From Brevibacillus sp. DP1.3A (GTDB taxonomy: Bacteria > Bacillota > Bacilli > Brevibacillales > Brevibacillaceae), in contig NZ_CP085876.1 in NCBI RefSeq assembly GCF_013284245.2, positions 4,490,001-4,554,000 of the forward strand: a stretch of DNA of 64,000 nt, given 5' to 3'. Positions 20,929 to 30,242 of the stretch are shown here, piece by piece (position 1 is the first letter of the stretch; each line of letters starts with the position of its first letter). The notes under the pieces are model-generated. The model was not told the origin of the DNA. It saw only the letters and a list, made by a program, of their open reading frames with translations, and searched no databases. Made by a program: the position numbers and the translations under genes.

Positions 20929-21408
20929 CTACCTCGTCAAGCCGATTTCTTCCAGCACCTTTTCTTGACGTGAAAACATTTCCTTCTCTTCTTCTGGCGT
21001 CCCATGATCATAGCCCAGAAGGTGAAGAAAACCATGAACCGTGAGAAATCCGAGTTCGCGTTCGAATGAATGGCCATAGTCTTCAGCCTGCTCATGTGCT
21101 TTTGGCACCGAGATGATAATATCTCCAAGCATATTCGGAAACTCGTTTGCTTCATCCTCATCAATGAAGATTTCCATTTCCCCTTCACCCGGCTCGTTCA
21201 TCGCAAAGGACAGAACATCCGTAGGCCGATCAACGCCACGATAGTCGCGATTCAGCTCGTGGATGCGCTCGTTGTTCACCAGCGTGACAACTACTTCTCC
21301 TTGTACGTCTTCCAGCTTTGCCGCTGCTTCCAGGCAACGGACAAGCAGGTTTTGCAAATTCTCATCGATCGGTTCGATTTCTTCATGAAGGATTTCTACA
21401 GATAACAC
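20929..21408 (-). CDS. ybeY: endoribonuclease YbeY, 16S rRNA maturation factor
   Basis: A zinc-dependent single-strand endoribonuclease for 16S rRNA 3' maturation and ribosome quality control. The zinc motif H-G-F-L-H-L-L-G-Y-D-H is intact at the C-terminal third. The GTG at 21408 (159 residues) is preferred because AAAGGAG lies upstream and the peptide then lines up with the usual family length. An ATG at 21438 lies before that site and has no good one of its own. It follows phoH directly, with no pgpH gene between. Confidence 0.92.
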   Translation of the reverse strand: MLSVEILHEEIEPIDENLQNLLVRCLEAAAKLEDVQGEVVVTLVNNERIHELNRDYRGVDRPTDVLSFAMNEPGEGEMEIFIDEDEANEFPNMLGDIIISVPKAHEQAEDYGHSFERELGFLTVHGFLHLLGYDHGTPEEEKEMFSRQEKVLEEIGLTR

Positions 21409-21441
21409 AGGTAAACGATCTCCTTTTTGTGACGCCATTTA

Positions 21442-22413
21442 TTAATAGCCGTGATCTACTTCTTCCTTGGCATAGGCAGCGATGATTTTTTGTACCAGAC
21501 TGTGACGAACAACGTCTCCCTCTTGGAAATGAATAAAGGCTACATCGGAAATCGGATTTAAGATGCGCTGTGCTTCGCGCAGTCCGGATTTCTTGCCTTT
21601 TGGCAAATCCACCTGGGTTACATCACCCGTAATGACCATTTTGGAACCAAAGCCAAGCCTGGTCAAAAACATTTTCATTTGCTCGGGAGTTGTGTTCTGG
21701 GCTTCATCCAAAATGACAAAGGAATCTTCGAGCGTACGACCACGCATGTACGCCAAAGGTGCAACCTCAATGAGTCCACGTTCCATCATTTTGGCGACTT
21801 GTTCATTGCCCAGCATGTCGTACAAGGCATCATAGAGCGGACGCAGGTAAGGGTCTACTTTTTCCTGCAAATCTCCTGGCAAAAATCCAAGGCTCTCCCC
21901 CGCTTCTACGGCCGGTCTGGTAAGAACGATCCGTTTGACACGCCCATTTTTCAACGCATTTACTGCTGTGACAACAGCCAAATACGTTTTTCCGGTACCA
22001 GCTGGTCCAATTCCAAACACAATGTCATGCTTCTTGATCGCAGACAAGTAATGACGCTGTCCCAAAGTCTTTGCCCTGATTACTTTGCCACGTTGGGTAC
22101 GAGCGACTTCTTCATCATACACATCGAGCAGTTGGGCACCTTCTCCCCGTTCAATCAACGACATCGCATAAGAGATGTCTCGTTCGGACAGGGCAATCCC
22201 TCTGCGAATCAACTGTAGCAGAATTTCAATCAACTCTGTCAGTTTGTCCACTTCCGGCTTATCCCCGCTAATAACCAGTTCACCTTCTCGGGTCATGATT
22301 TTGGCGGAACTTCTTTGCTCGATCAGTGTTAGGTACGCGTCATGTGGTCCGAACAACAGCAAGGCCTCAGATGCGTCTGAAAACGGGATTCTTACCTCAT
22401 CTTGTACGTGCAA
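21442..22413 (-). CDS. phoH: PhoH family protein (PhoH/YbeZ ATPase)
   Basis: A 323-residue P-loop ATPase related to the helicase N-terminal fold, usually next to YbeY and thought to help rRNA processing. Walker A GPAGTGKTYLA (about residue 130) and Walker B VILDEAQNTTPEQ are clear; a KH-like N-terminal domain precedes. The TTG at 22413 has AAGGAG 11 bases upstream; the frame is open to another TTG at 22434 with no ribosome site. Confidence in the family is high, in the start moderate. Confidence 0.92.
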   Translation of the reverse strand: MHVQDEVRIPFSDASEALLLFGPHDAYLTLIEQRSSAKIMTREGELVISGDKPEVDKLTELIEILLQLIRRGIALSERDISYAMSLIERGEGAQLLDVYDEEVARTQRGKVIRAKTLGQRHYLSAIKKHDIVFGIGPAGTGKTYLAVVTAVNALKNGRVKRIVLTRPAVEAGESLGFLPGDLQEKVDPYLRPLYDALYDMLGNEQVAKMMERGLIEVAPLAYMRGRTLEDSFVILDEAQNTTPEQMKMFLTRLGFGSKMVITGDVTQVDLPKGKKSGLREAQRILNPISDVAFIHFQEGDVVRHSLVQKIIAAYAKEEVDHGY

Positions 22414-22469
22414 CAGGCTTCCATCTCCTTGCAACGGTAATCAGCAATGCGTCATTTGCTTGCCATCCC

Positions 22470-23654
22470 TCACTGCCCAACGAAAGGCTGTTCAATGGCA
22501 ATATCTTCAATGACGGAAAAATGAATGCTTACGTAAACTTTACCATTCTCTGTTGTGACGTGCAAAACTTTTTCGTCCTGAATGAACGCATCTTTTCCAG
22601 CTTTTTTCAAGATATCCTCCCTGGCGAATTTTTTAGCCAGTTCCGTCGCTTCCTCCACGCTCATTTCTGTTTGAACGGGTGCTGTTTGCGCGTACGTTAC
22701 TGTCTTCCAGCCAAGTGGTGAGGTATATCCCGCATACGAGGGCAAAAACCGTTGTTCTGCCATTTCGGCTTGTGCAAAGGACTGTTTTTCAAATGGCCAT
22801 ACGTATATCGCATAAGGGCCTACAAGCAGGTATTGATGCTCCAGCTTTTCTCCTGTCAAACGTTGCATCGTTTGTTTTAGCGGGACCGATGTGTTGCTCA
22901 TATACCACACTTCCCCTTGCACCTTGCCTCGTGCCGATACGGCTTGTTGACGGGCGTCATTGCCAATGATCCCGGAAATGAGTACTTGGCCTTTTTCCAC
23001 CAATTGATTGCTCACAACCTGACTGCGACCAACCTCTGGGAGAATTTTATGGACGACAGCCCTCTTTTTTGCTACAAGATGGCGGGGACCTGTTGCAAGT
23101 GGCTTTACGGGAGCCTCTTTTTCAACCACTTGAAGCATGACCTTGGTTCCTTGAATCTCGATTCCAACCCAGGACGCTTCAGGCAGCAGACTCAACAGCT
23201 CTTTTTGCAAAACCAACGGTTCTTTTAGTTTGACCTTCCATGCCCCTTCTTTAATCCCCACTTGTTCGGCGGCTTGAATCACTCGTCGTGGATCAACCAT
23301 TTTTGTCCCACTCACTTCAACACTCCAAACAAAAGAGGAGAGCATGTACAATCCGATGAAAAAAAGAGCAGCCCCAATTGCCAATCCAGATCGTCTGCGT
23401 AACCGCAGCAGCCAGAAAGGCAGCCCGTCTCTTGCCTCGACGTGACTACGACAGCCTGTCTCTTTTAAAAGCGGCCGTAAACGAAAATAATCACGAATCA
23501 AAATATCGCAGCGAGTCACCTCTTCTCCTACCCTGCGAATATTCCAGATTCGAATTCCATCCCGTACGGCCATATTCAGCATCCGCTCAAACCGTTTTCC
23601 CCGAACGGTAATGGTTACATGTCCATCCACCCACTCCTTGATTCCATTCCGCAT
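22470..23654 (-). CDS. yqfD: sporulation protein YqfD
   Basis: A 394-residue membrane protein of the YqfD family, made in the mother cell and needed for normal sporulation in Bacillus. It has a soluble N-terminus that lines up with stage IV regulators, a single transmembrane helix near 93-110 (GAALFFIGLYMLSSFVWSV) and a long extracytoplasmic part that ends in a mixed alpha-beta domain. It lies 28 bases after yqfC, forming the conserved yqfC-yqfD pair upstream of phoH. The exact role is unknown. Confidence 0.93.
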   Translation of the reverse strand: MRNGIKEWVDGHVTITVRGKRFERMLNMAVRDGIRIWNIRRVGEEVTRCDILIRDYFRLRPLLKETGCRSHVEARDGLPFWLLRLRRRSGLAIGAALFFIGLYMLSSFVWSVEVSGTKMVDPRRVIQAAEQVGIKEGAWKVKLKEPLVLQKELLSLLPEASWVGIEIQGTKVMLQVVEKEAPVKPLATGPRHLVAKKRAVVHKILPEVGRSQVVSNQLVEKGQVLISGIIGNDARQQAVSARGKVQGEVWYMSNTSVPLKQTMQRLTGEKLEHQYLLVGPYAIYVWPFEKQSFAQAEMAEQRFLPSYAGYTSPLGWKTVTYAQTAPVQTEMSVEEATELAKKFAREDILKKAGKDAFIQDEKVLHVTTENGKVYVSIHFSVIEDIAIEQPFVGQ

Positions 23655-23682
23655 ACGTGCCGCCCCCTCCCTCTACCAAAGA

Positions 23683-23979
23683 TTACGAGCTCTGTGGTCC
23701 CGTCTCCAAAAATTTCACGCCACCGATTCTGCCTTCTAACAAAACCTCCTCAGGCAAAATCGCTCGGATGACAAGCTGTTCACCTGAAACAATCATTTGA
23801 CCGTTCGTCAACAGCAAGCGAAGCTCTTTTTCGCTAAAATGCAAGACTCCTCGATGATTCTCTATATACATTTGCAAATGACCGATCATCGTGATGCGCG
23901 GGACTTCCAGAACTACATCTTGCGGCAGATCCAACACCCCTCCGGCCAACTGGCGCAGACGGCGGCTCCAACGCTTCAT
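23683..23979 (-). CDS. yqfC: sporulation protein YqfC
   Basis: A 98-residue YabP/YqfC family protein with the family pattern DVVLEVPRITMIGHLQMYIENHRGVLHFSE and a hydrophobic strand-rich C-terminus. The family is expressed early in the mother cell during sporulation. AAGGGGGG lies 7 bases before the ATG. It leads the yqfC-yqfD pair; the 200 bases upstream hold no other gene that I can support. Confidence 0.93.
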   Translation of the reverse strand: MKRWSRRLRQLAGGVLDLPQDVVLEVPRITMIGHLQMYIENHRGVLHFSEKELRLLLTNGQMIVSGEQLVIRAILPEEVLLEGRIGGVKFLETGPQSS

Positions 23980-24185
23980 GGATTAGCCCCCCTTCTCGTT
24001 CTATATATTGGCGAATATGACGATCTCATCTGTTTGCAGGTGCAAAACCATTCTTATCTATGCGTATGCACGAGCATAAAGAGGCATTCATCAAAAACAG
24101 CCACAAAAAAAGAGCCCTCGTCGCTCGCAATTTCGCAAGCAGTTGAGAACTCCGTCTTTGAAATACTTCCAACAAAACCCATCGA

Positions 24186-24383
24186 TTATTTGCTTTCTTT
24201 TGTAGTAGAAACAAGCTCTTTTTCTTTTGTAAGCGCCTTCCATTTTTTCATGACTCGTTTTACTTTCTCAGCTGAACAACCGCACGCGATCGCCGTTTCA
24301 TATATCGATTTGTTTTCGAAGATGGCAAGCCGAATCACTTTTTGACGAAACCGCCCCATTTGTTCAAAAATTTGTTGATTCAT
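24186..24383 (-). CDS. small helix-turn-helix-like protein, unknown
   Basis: A 65-residue protein starting MNQQIFEQMGRFRQKVIRLA. Residues 29-48 (SIYETAIACGCSAEKVKRVM in outline) look like a sigma-factor-type helix-turn-helix, and the C-terminus is charged. AGAGGTC lies before the ATG. It sits between yqfC and the gene at 24551 in a place where Bacillus has no counterpart that I know. It may be a DNA-binding protein; no family recognised. Confidence 0.5.
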   Translation of the reverse strand: MNQQIFEQMGRFRQKVIRLAIFENKSIYETAIACGCSAEKVKRVMKKWKALTKEKELVSTTKESK

Positions 24384-24504
24384 CGCTTGACCTCTACCCC
24401 TTCTTCTATTGGGAGAATTTTCTTTACATTCAGGATAGTCAACAAGGATACGAGAAACAAGACAAGTTATTCGATATATTTCGACATAAGACGTTGCTTA
24501 TCAA

Positions 24505-24538
24505 TAAAAAAAACAGGCGAACCGATGTTCACCTGTTT
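24505..24538 (-). terminator. terminator after the nfeD-floA-linked gene
   Basis: AAACAGG (24511-24517) pairs with CCTGTTT (24532-24538), with an inner GAAC/GTTC extension, followed on the minus strand by eight U residues. It ends the nfeD-floA transcript. Confidence 0.85.
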
Positions 24539-24550
24539 GACTAGCTACTA

Positions 24551-25054
24551 TTATAAAATTTTTCTTTGTCGAACCTGCTGGGCGTACGGTGCTTTTGAGC
24601 GCGGCTCTCCAAAAATGAGCGCCCATTTCATCCCATCACGTGGATTACCGTGTTTCGATGTGAGTGTTCCCACTCGTTCCGAATCAGCGACCTTCATCGT
24701 TTCCGCTTGCTTCACGGTGATGGTTGGACCCGTTGAAGCACGAGCTGTACTGGAGAATGCCCATTCCTGCTCGACTCCAATCCCTTCCATCGATTCTCGC
24801 TGAAGTGGCTCGTATTTGGAGGATGCCCGCACCGTCTCTCTGCCGTAATCCTCTGTTTCCATAGGCATATCCGACGTTGTAGCCGGGGTAAGCGGAGGCA
24901 TTTTTTTACCTTGAGACATCTTCTTCTTTCCGGCTTTGCCAAGAGCTTTATATCCCAAGTAACCAAGGATGACAAACCAGAACTTGCCGATGAGCGGGAT
25001 GACCCACTCGACTAAATCCAGTAAATCTACGACGAGATCCATGAGATCTTCCAT
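24551..25054 (-). CDS. hypothetical membrane-anchored protein in the yqfB position
   Basis: A 167-residue protein. The acidic amphipathic start MEDLMDLVVDLLDLVEWV is followed by one hydrophobic helix (about 18-36) and the GYKALGKAG segment. A basic, proline-rich cytoplasmic tail ends in QVRQRKIL. It lies 11 bases after floA and ends at a terminator, so it is the last gene of the nfeD-floA operon, the place held by yqfB in Bacillus, but I see no clear similarity. A partner of FloA at the membrane is possible but not shown. Confidence 0.65.
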   Translation of the reverse strand: MEDLMDLVVDLLDLVEWVIPLIGKFWFVILGYLGYKALGKAGKKKMSQGKKMPPLTPATTSDMPMETEDYGRETVRASSKYEPLQRESMEGIGVEQEWAFSSTARASTGPTITVKQAETMKVADSERVGTLTSKHGNPRDGMKWALIFGEPRSKAPYAQQVRQRKIL

Positions 25055-25065
25055 GGCAATCGCCC

Positions 25066-26070
25066 TTATTCTTTCTCGTCTGGCAAAGCAGGATCTTGTT
25101 TGTCACCTGCATGCCCGAAGGATTGACGCATTTGTGTATCAGCAGCAATGTTTTGCATGTTGTAATAATCCATTACGCCCATTTTGCCACTTTTCAATGC
25201 TTCGGACAAAGCAAGTGGTACTTGTGCTTCTGCTTCTACTACTTTTGCCTTCATTTCTTGTACGCGCGCAATCATTTCCTGCTCTTGGGCTACCGCCATG
25301 GCACGACGCTCTTCCGCTTTCGCTTGAGCAATACGTTTATCTGCTTCGGCTTGGTCGGTTTGCAATTGTGCCCCGATGTTCTTTCCTACATCCACGTCCG
25401 CAATATCAATCGAGAGAATTTCAAAAGCAGTTCCGGCATCCAGACCTTTATTCAATACCGTTTTAGAGATCAGATCCGGATTTTCCAATACGTCCTTATG
25501 TCCTTTTGACGAACCAATGGTCGATACGATCCCCTCACCTACGCGAGCGATAATCGTTTCTTCACCAGCACCACCGACCAATCGATCGATGTTGGCACGA
25601 ACTGTTACTTTTGCACGAGTGCGCAGCTCGATACCGTCCTTTGCCATTGCTGCTACCACAGGTGTTTCAATCACTTTCGGGTTAACGCTCATTTGTACCG
25701 CTTCCAATACATCACGACCAGCCAGATCAATTGCTGCTGCTCGTTCGAAGCCAAGTGGAATATCTGCGCGTTGTGCTGCTACGAGCGCATCTACTACACG
25801 GTCTACGTTACCGCCTGCGAGATAATGGCTCTCCAATTGATTTGTATCCAGCTGCAAGCCAGCTTTACGCGCTTTAATCAACGGATTTACGATACGAGAT
25901 GGTACGACGCGACGCAAGCGCATTGCGACGAGGGTAATAATCCCAATATTCACACCGGAAGCCAGTGCAGAAATCCAGAGCATAACTGGTACGAACGAGA
26001 AGAAAACTGAAAGTACGACGATGGCTACTGCCACCATAAAAATAAGGGGAATCAAACCGCCTTCAAACAT
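25066..26070 (-). CDS. floA: flotillin-like protein FloA
   Basis: A 334-residue SPFH/band-7 scaffold protein of functional membrane microdomains. Two closely spaced hydrophobic segments occupy about 5-45, followed by the long alpha-helical SPFH part; the heptad-rich [21 protein letters not shown] stretch near 230-250 mediates oligomerisation in the family. AAAAGGAGTGAG lies before the ATG. It follows nfeD by 7 bases, the standard NfeD-flotillin pair, and shares its SigW-type promoter. Confidence 0.95.
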   Translation of the reverse strand: MFEGGLIPLIFMVAVAIVVLSVFFSFVPVMLWISALASGVNIGIITLVAMRLRRVVPSRIVNPLIKARKAGLQLDTNQLESHYLAGGNVDRVVDALVAAQRADIPLGFERAAAIDLAGRDVLEAVQMSVNPKVIETPVVAAMAKDGIELRTRAKVTVRANIDRLVGGAGEETIIARVGEGIVSTIGSSKGHKDVLENPDLISKTVLNKGLDAGTAFEILSIDIADVDVGKNIGAQLQTDQAEADKRIAQAKAEERRAMAVAQEQEMIARVQEMKAKVVEAEAQVPLALSEALKSGKMGVMDYYNMQNIAADTQMRQSFGHAGDKQDPALPDEKE

Positions 26071-26077
26071 GAAGAGC

Positions 26078-27421
26078 TCACTCCTTTTGTTCTAGTTCGG
26101 CAACGACGATACGCGTGCCTTCTACTTGCACCACGGTGATGGTGGTACCCGATTCAATGAAACCACCAACCGATACTGCATCCACTCGTTTTCCTTCCAC
26201 CTTGACGACCCCTGCTGGGCGCAATGGAGTTAGGGCGATGCCTGATTTTCCTTCCAGCTCACGCTGATCGCGCGGAGCTACGTATCCTTCTTCATTGCGC
26301 TGCGTGTCACCCAAGACAAACTTGTTGAATAGACCTTTGACCCCGTACTTCTTCACTAGCATGAACGCTACAATTGCCGTGATCAGAGCAGCTACACCCA
26401 GTGACGCAAGCCCTTGCTGCGTGTCATAGGCTGCCATTACGAGACCTGTCACAATACTCACGAAGCCAATCGCACCGACAATGCCGCCCGGAAGAAAAAT
26501 TTCCAGAAGCATCAGTAAGATTCCGATGACAAACAGTCCGATGTGCAACCAGTTGGCAAATCCCGCTACATAATGTCCAAAGAAGTATAGACTGAACGCG
26601 ACGAGCGAAATCGTCCCTGCGACACCAAAGCCAGGGGCAAACAGTTCTACTACAATTCCGCCCAATCCAATGATGAGCAGAAGACTCATCACAATGGGAC
26701 TCGTCACCAATCTAGCGACTAGCTCCCCACCTGTTGGCTCAATCGCCTGAAGGGAATCTGGCTGAATACCGAGCTTTTTGAGCAGCTCTTCCTTATTGGA
26801 CACCACATCATCCGCATAACCTAACCGCTTCGCTTGTTGGGCATCGAGAGAAAGCACCGTGCCTTTTGGCTTTAATCCTGGGAATTCTGTATCGATTTCC
26901 ACCATCGCGCGAGCAACGTCAGGATTGCGATTGTTCAATTCAGCTGCCGCTCTCATTTTATTGCTCCAACCGGAAATGAACTTGATATCTGCTGCATTCC
27001 CTGCCAGGTCAATCGGTGCGGCTGCTCCCATGCTACTGCCTGGAGTCATAATAATTTCATTTGCATTCAAGGCGATGTAAGTTCCCGCTGAAAAAGCCTG
27101 GTTATCAATATAGGCTATCACATGCATGGGAGCCTGACGGATTAACTGTCCAATCTGGTCGGCAGCGTTCACTTCGCCACCTGGCGTATTGATATGCAAG
27201 ATAACAAGGTCTGCCTGCTGCTCCTGTGCGTCAGCAAATGCTCTGTGCAAAAAGCTCTCCAACCCTCGCTCGATCGTGCTATCTACTGGAATCCATACAG
27301 CTTTTTGATAGGTCTGGGCTGTAGTGGGTGCGGGAGCAAGAAGCATCGTCATTCCCATGATCAGGCAAAGAAGTGAAAAAAGCAATCGCACGCGGCTTTT
27401 TACTAGCCTTGCTGCACTCAT
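26078..27421 (-). CDS. NfeD family membrane-bound serine protease (YqeZ type)
   Basis: A 447-residue NfeD1b-type protein. After a signal peptide (about 1-36) comes a ClpP-like protease domain with TPGGEV (about 83) and [10 protein letters not shown], where the serine is the family nucleophile. Then come five or six transmembrane helices and a C-terminal OB-fold with [21 protein letters not shown]. The ATG at 27421 is chosen over two upstream in-frame ATGs because AAAGGAGG lies 8 bases ahead and the signal peptide starts there. It cooperates with the flotillin encoded next. Confidence 0.92.
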   Translation of the reverse strand: MSAARLVKSRVRLLFSLLCLIMGMTMLLAPAPTTAQTYQKAVWIPVDSTIERGLESFLHRAFADAQEQQADLVILHINTPGGEVNAADQIGQLIRQAPMHVIAYIDNQAFSAGTYIALNANEIIMTPGSSMGAAAPIDLAGNAADIKFISGWSNKMRAAAELNNRNPDVARAMVEIDTEFPGLKPKGTVLSLDAQQAKRLGYADDVVSNKEELLKKLGIQPDSLQAIEPTGGELVARLVTSPIVMSLLLIIGLGGIVVELFAPGFGVAGTISLVAFSLYFFGHYVAGFANWLHIGLFVIGILLMLLEIFLPGGIVGAIGFVSIVTGLVMAAYDTQQGLASLGVAALITAIVAFMLVKKYGVKGLFNKFVLGDTQRNEEGYVAPRDQRELEGKSGIALTPLRPAGVVKVEGKRVDAVSVGGFIESGTTITVVQVEGTRIVVAELEQKE

Positions 27422-27472
27422 TGCATGTACCTCCTTTCCTTCTATCAGCTTCAACGTATGTGCAATAAGGTA

Positions 27473-27498
27473 TACGAAAGAGGGGGCCAATTGTTTCA
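27473..27498 (-). promoter_or_regulatory. SigW-type ECF promoter of nfeD-floA
   Basis: The minus strand reads TGAAAC (complement of 27493-27498), a 16-base spacer, then CGTA (complement of 27473-27476), exactly the TGAAAC-N16-CGTA consensus of Bacillus sigma-W. It lies 52 bases before the nfeD start. In B. subtilis the yqeZ-floA operon is a known SigW target. Confidence 0.85.
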
Positions 27499-27520
27499 TA
27501 TTTATTTCACATCTTGGAAA

Positions 27521-27556
27521 AAAAGAAAAACCCAACCTTTACAGGTTGAGTTTTTC
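27521..27556. terminator. terminator of rpsU-yqeY
   Basis: AAAAACCCAACCT and AGGTTGAGTTTTT pair around TTAC; A-run and T-run flank it. It ends rpsU-yqeY and isolates nfeD-floA behind its own promoter. Confidence 0.85.
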
Positions 27557-27587
27557 TGTTCGTATCTATATGAGGTGTTACTCTCGT

Positions 27588-28034
27588 CTACGATGGTAGT
27601 TCCTCAGATACAATCTTTTGCACGAGGTTTCCGTCTGCTCTGCCTTTCACTTTCGGCATGATCGCACCCATCACTTTGCCCATCTCCTTTTTGGAGGAGG
27701 CATTGGTAGCTGCGATACCTTCCCGAACGATATCACGAATTTCGTCTTCGCTAAGCTGAGCGGGTAAGTAAGCGGAGAGCACGTCGATCTCTTCGCGCGT
27801 TTTCGAGGCAAGTTCCACGCGGCCTGCCTTCTCAAATTCGTGGAGGGATTCACGGCGTTGTTTTAACTCACGAGTCAAGATGGTCAGCACTTCGTCTTCA
27901 GACAAAAGTCTGCCCTTGTTAATCTCTTCGTTCTTTAATGCGGCTTTCACCATGCGAATAACAGAGAGTTTTAGAGCAGCTCTGTCCTTCATTGCTTGCT
28001 TCATATCTTGATCGAGTCGCTCCATTACACTCAT
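27588..28034 (-). CDS. yqeY: GatB/YqeY domain-containing protein
   Basis: A 148-residue protein related to the tail domain of the amidotransferase subunit GatB, thought to bind tRNA. Family patterns are [21 protein letters not shown] and the C-terminal [30 protein letters not shown] lies before the ATG. It follows rpsU by 17 bases, the conserved rpsU-yqeY pair. Biochemical role is not established. Confidence 0.95.
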   Translation of the reverse strand: MSVMERLDQDMKQAMKDRAALKLSVIRMVKAALKNEEINKGRLLSEDEVLTILTRELKQRRESLHEFEKAGRVELASKTREEIDVLSAYLPAQLSEDEIRDIVREGIAATNASSKKEMGKVMGAIMPKVKGRADGNLVQKIVSEELPS

Positions 28035-28051
28035 GATGAGCCCTCCGTCAA

Positions 28052-28225
28052 TTAAAACTTGCGTTTGCGAGCTGCTTCGGATTTCTTCTTGCGCTTAATG
28101 CTAGGCTTCTCAAAGTGGCGACGTTTACGCAGTTCCGCCATCACCCCGGATTTTGCGCTTTCACGCTTGAAGCGGCGAAGTGCGCTATCCAAAGACTCGT
28201 TTTTCTTGACTCGAATTTCTGCCAT
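28052..28225 (-). CDS. rpsU: 30S ribosomal protein S21
   Basis: A 57-residue basic ribosomal protein starting [20 protein letters not shown], ending in the lysine/arginine-rich tail [13 protein letters not shown]21 binds the small subunit platform and assists initiation at the Shine-Dalgarno helix. It heads the rpsU-yqeY unit and is preceded by GGGAGGGAAG. Confidence 0.97.
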
Positions 28226-28294
28226 TTGTCTTCCCTCCCTCCGCTAAAACCGTGGGACGCCTGAGTCGAACGTACGAACAGACTGTCACACTTC

Positions 28295-28324
28295 ATTATA
28301 GGATAGATGACTAAAGAAGGTCAA
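28295..28324 (-). promoter_or_regulatory. sigma-A promoter of rpsU-yqeY
   Basis: -35 TTGACC (complement of 28319-28324), 18-base spacer and a perfect -10 TATAAT (complement of 28295-28300), about 70 bases before rpsU. Confidence 0.75.
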
Positions 28325-28338
28325 CCTTTAGTTCAATT

Positions 28339-28662
28339 TTATTCGTAAAAACCGGACAAAAGGTGATAATGGATATGGAAAACCTCTTGTCCACCCTCTT
28401 TACCACAGTTGTTAATCAGGCGAAAACCTGGCAGTTCCAGCTTTTTCGCCAAGAGTTGTGCTACATGGTGGATATGCCCAATCAGCGGCAGGTCCTCGGC
28501 GCTTACATCCATTAGTGTAGGAATTGGCTTACGCGGGATAATCAACAAGTGAACGCGTGCTTTTGGTGCAATATCGTGGATGACAATGACGTGCTCGTCC
28601 TCATACTCGATACGAGCAGGAATTTCACCGTCCATGATTTTGGTAAAAATACTTTTTTCCAT
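28339..28662 (-). CDS. HIT family protein (Hint-type nucleotide hydrolase)
   Basis: A 107-residue histidine-triad protein. The HIT signature near residue 96 reads HIHYHLL, and the N-terminus MEKSIFTKIMDGEIPARIEYEDE is typical of HinT, which hydrolyses purine nucleoside phosphoramidates. AAAGGAG precedes the ATG. It lies upstream of rpsU. A second, broken HIT gene of a different subgroup lies at 57149-57417. Confidence 0.93.
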   Translation of the reverse strand: MEKSIFTKIMDGEIPARIEYEDEHVIVIHDIAPKARVHLLIIPRKPIPTLMDVSAEDLPLIGHIHHVAQLLAKKLELPGFRLINNCGKEGGQEVFHIHYHLLSGFYE

Positions 28663-28811
28663 GGGAGACTCCTTTCTTCCTCAGTATGTGGATAGTTATG
28701 TATGTAAGAATTGATCGTATCACATTCCCTCACTTTTGTCTTGCGGCGCTACCTAACGCATGGTAGCATGACTTCGAGGTTGAAACTGGATTACAAAAGG
28801 AGTTCGTGCAG

Positions 28812-30194
28812 ATGAAACCAATTGCACTGGATCAGGCAGCAATCAACGCAGAAGGGATTTTGCTCGCTGGTTCCCCAGAGCTTGCCTTGTCATCCGTTCA
28901 CTTTGATACCCGCGAGCTAACTGCGGGATCTTTGTTTGTAGCGCTGACAGGCGGCGCACGGGATGGGCATGATTTTTTGTTACAAGCAGCTGAACAAGGA
29001 GCTGTAGCTGCACTCGTTTCGAATCAGGAGAAGATTCCTGCGAACTTGCCAAACGATTTTGGGTTAATTCTCGTCAATGATACACTACGTGGCTTTCAAA
29101 AGCTGGCTGCCGCTTATCGGAAAAGCTTTTCGTTCCCTCGCATCGCCATTACCGGAAGTATCGGAAAAACAACCGTGAAGGACATCGTGGCCCATGTACT
29201 TGGGAGCCGTTCGCCCGTATACAAGACGTATAAAAACTTCAACAACCACCTCGGTGTACCTTTGTCGTTGTTGCAAATGGAAGAAAAACATCAAGCTGCT
29301 GTACTAGAGCTCGGGATGAACCACGCCGGGGAAATCGATCTGCTTGCTTCGCTCGTGCAGCCAGATATTAGCGTGATTACATTTATCGGAGAGTCTCATA
29401 TTGAGCATTTTGGCACGCGTGAAAAAATTGCTCTCGCAAAGGCGGAGCTGCTTCCTCATACTGCTCTTGACGGGCTTGTGCTGCTCAACAAAGATTCCGA
29501 ATATCTGCGATTGATAGCCCATCTGTATCCGGGTGAGATCATGTTCTACTCTGTTAATGAGAAGGCTGATATTTGGGCGGAACAAATCGAAACGGTTGAG
29601 GGTGGGACCCGCTTCAACGTGTGCTTTGCTTCCGGGGAGCATTTCGAGGCATTCCTGCCGTTGCATGGCCGCCACAGTGTCCTGAATGCACTGCCTGCTG
29701 TCGCAATTGCCAAGAGGCTCGGAATGGATACAGAACAAATCGCTTACGCCTTGTCCACCGTCCAGCTCTCCGCCATGCGGTTTGAGCAAATTCACTCCAA
29801 GCACGGTACTGTGTATATCAGTGATGCCTACAATGCCAGCCCTGTCTCCATGGAGGCTGCCGTACGGACGTTTGCTGAGCTGTACCCTGAGCGCGCAAGA
29901 GTCGTCGTGTTAGGTGACATGTATGAGCTCGGTCCAGAAAGTGCCGCTATGCACGCTGGCGTCGGAGCCTCGATTCAGGACATCGCTGAGCGCTTTGAGC
30001 TGCTCGTGACAGTCGGTGAGAATACACGCCATCTCCATGATGCTTACACGGGGAACAAGCTGCACTTCGCCACAAAAGCAGAGGCACTGCGTGCATTACT
30101 GCCGCTACGCGATGACAAGCACGCTTTCCTGTTTAAAGCCTCCAAAGGTATGTCATTATGGACGCTTATCACTGAATTGGAAGGTCACGAATAA
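28812..30194 (+). CDS. murF: UDP-N-acetylmuramoyl-tripeptide--D-alanyl-D-alanine ligase
   Basis: A 460-residue Mur ligase that adds the D-Ala-D-Ala dipeptide to the cytoplasmic peptidoglycan precursor. The P-loop ITGSIGKTTVKD lies near 111, followed by NFNNHLGVPLSLL and the NALPAVAIA segment of the central domain; the C-terminal domain has ISDAYNASPVSM. The ATG at 28812 has AGGAG 9 bases upstream; a GTG two codons earlier is too close. It is on the opposite strand from ddl, which makes its dipeptide substrate and is a usual neighbour in Bacillus. Confidence 0.96.
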   Translation: MKPIALDQAAINAEGILLAGSPELALSSVHFDTRELTAGSLFVALTGGARDGHDFLLQAAEQGAVAALVSNQEKIPANLPNDFGLILVNDTLRGFQKLAAAYRKSFSFPRIAITGSIGKTTVKDIVAHVLGSRSPVYKTYKNFNNHLGVPLSLLQMEEKHQAAVLELGMNHAGEIDLLASLVQPDISVITFIGESHIEHFGTREKIALAKAELLPHTALDGLVLLNKDSEYLRLIAHLYPGEIMFYSVNEKADIWAEQIETVEGGTRFNVCFASGEHFEAFLPLHGRHSVLNALPAVAIAKRLGMDTEQIAYALSTVQLSAMRFEQIHSKHGTVYISDAYNASPVSMEAAVRTFAELYPERARVVVLGDMYELGPESAAMHAGVGASIQDIAERFELLVTVGENTRHLHDAYTGNKLHFATKAEALRALLPLRDDKHAFLFKASKGMSLWTLITELEGHE

Positions 30195-30199
30195 TAGAA

Positions 30200-30240
30200 A
30201 AGAACAGCCGTCTCTCGTTAACGGGAGACGGCTTCTTTTA
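30200..30240. terminator. bidirectional terminator between murF and the 30243 gene
   Basis: GCCGTCTC (30207-30214) pairs with GAGACGGC (30225-30232), with A-rich left and T-rich right flanks. Confidence 0.85.
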
Positions 30241-30242
30241 TG

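Noticed and set aside
24026..24214. 62-codon open frame on the minus strand between yqfC and the HTH-like gene
   Set aside because: No ribosome site, low-complexity product, and it overlaps a hairpin-like stretch near 24105-24140.
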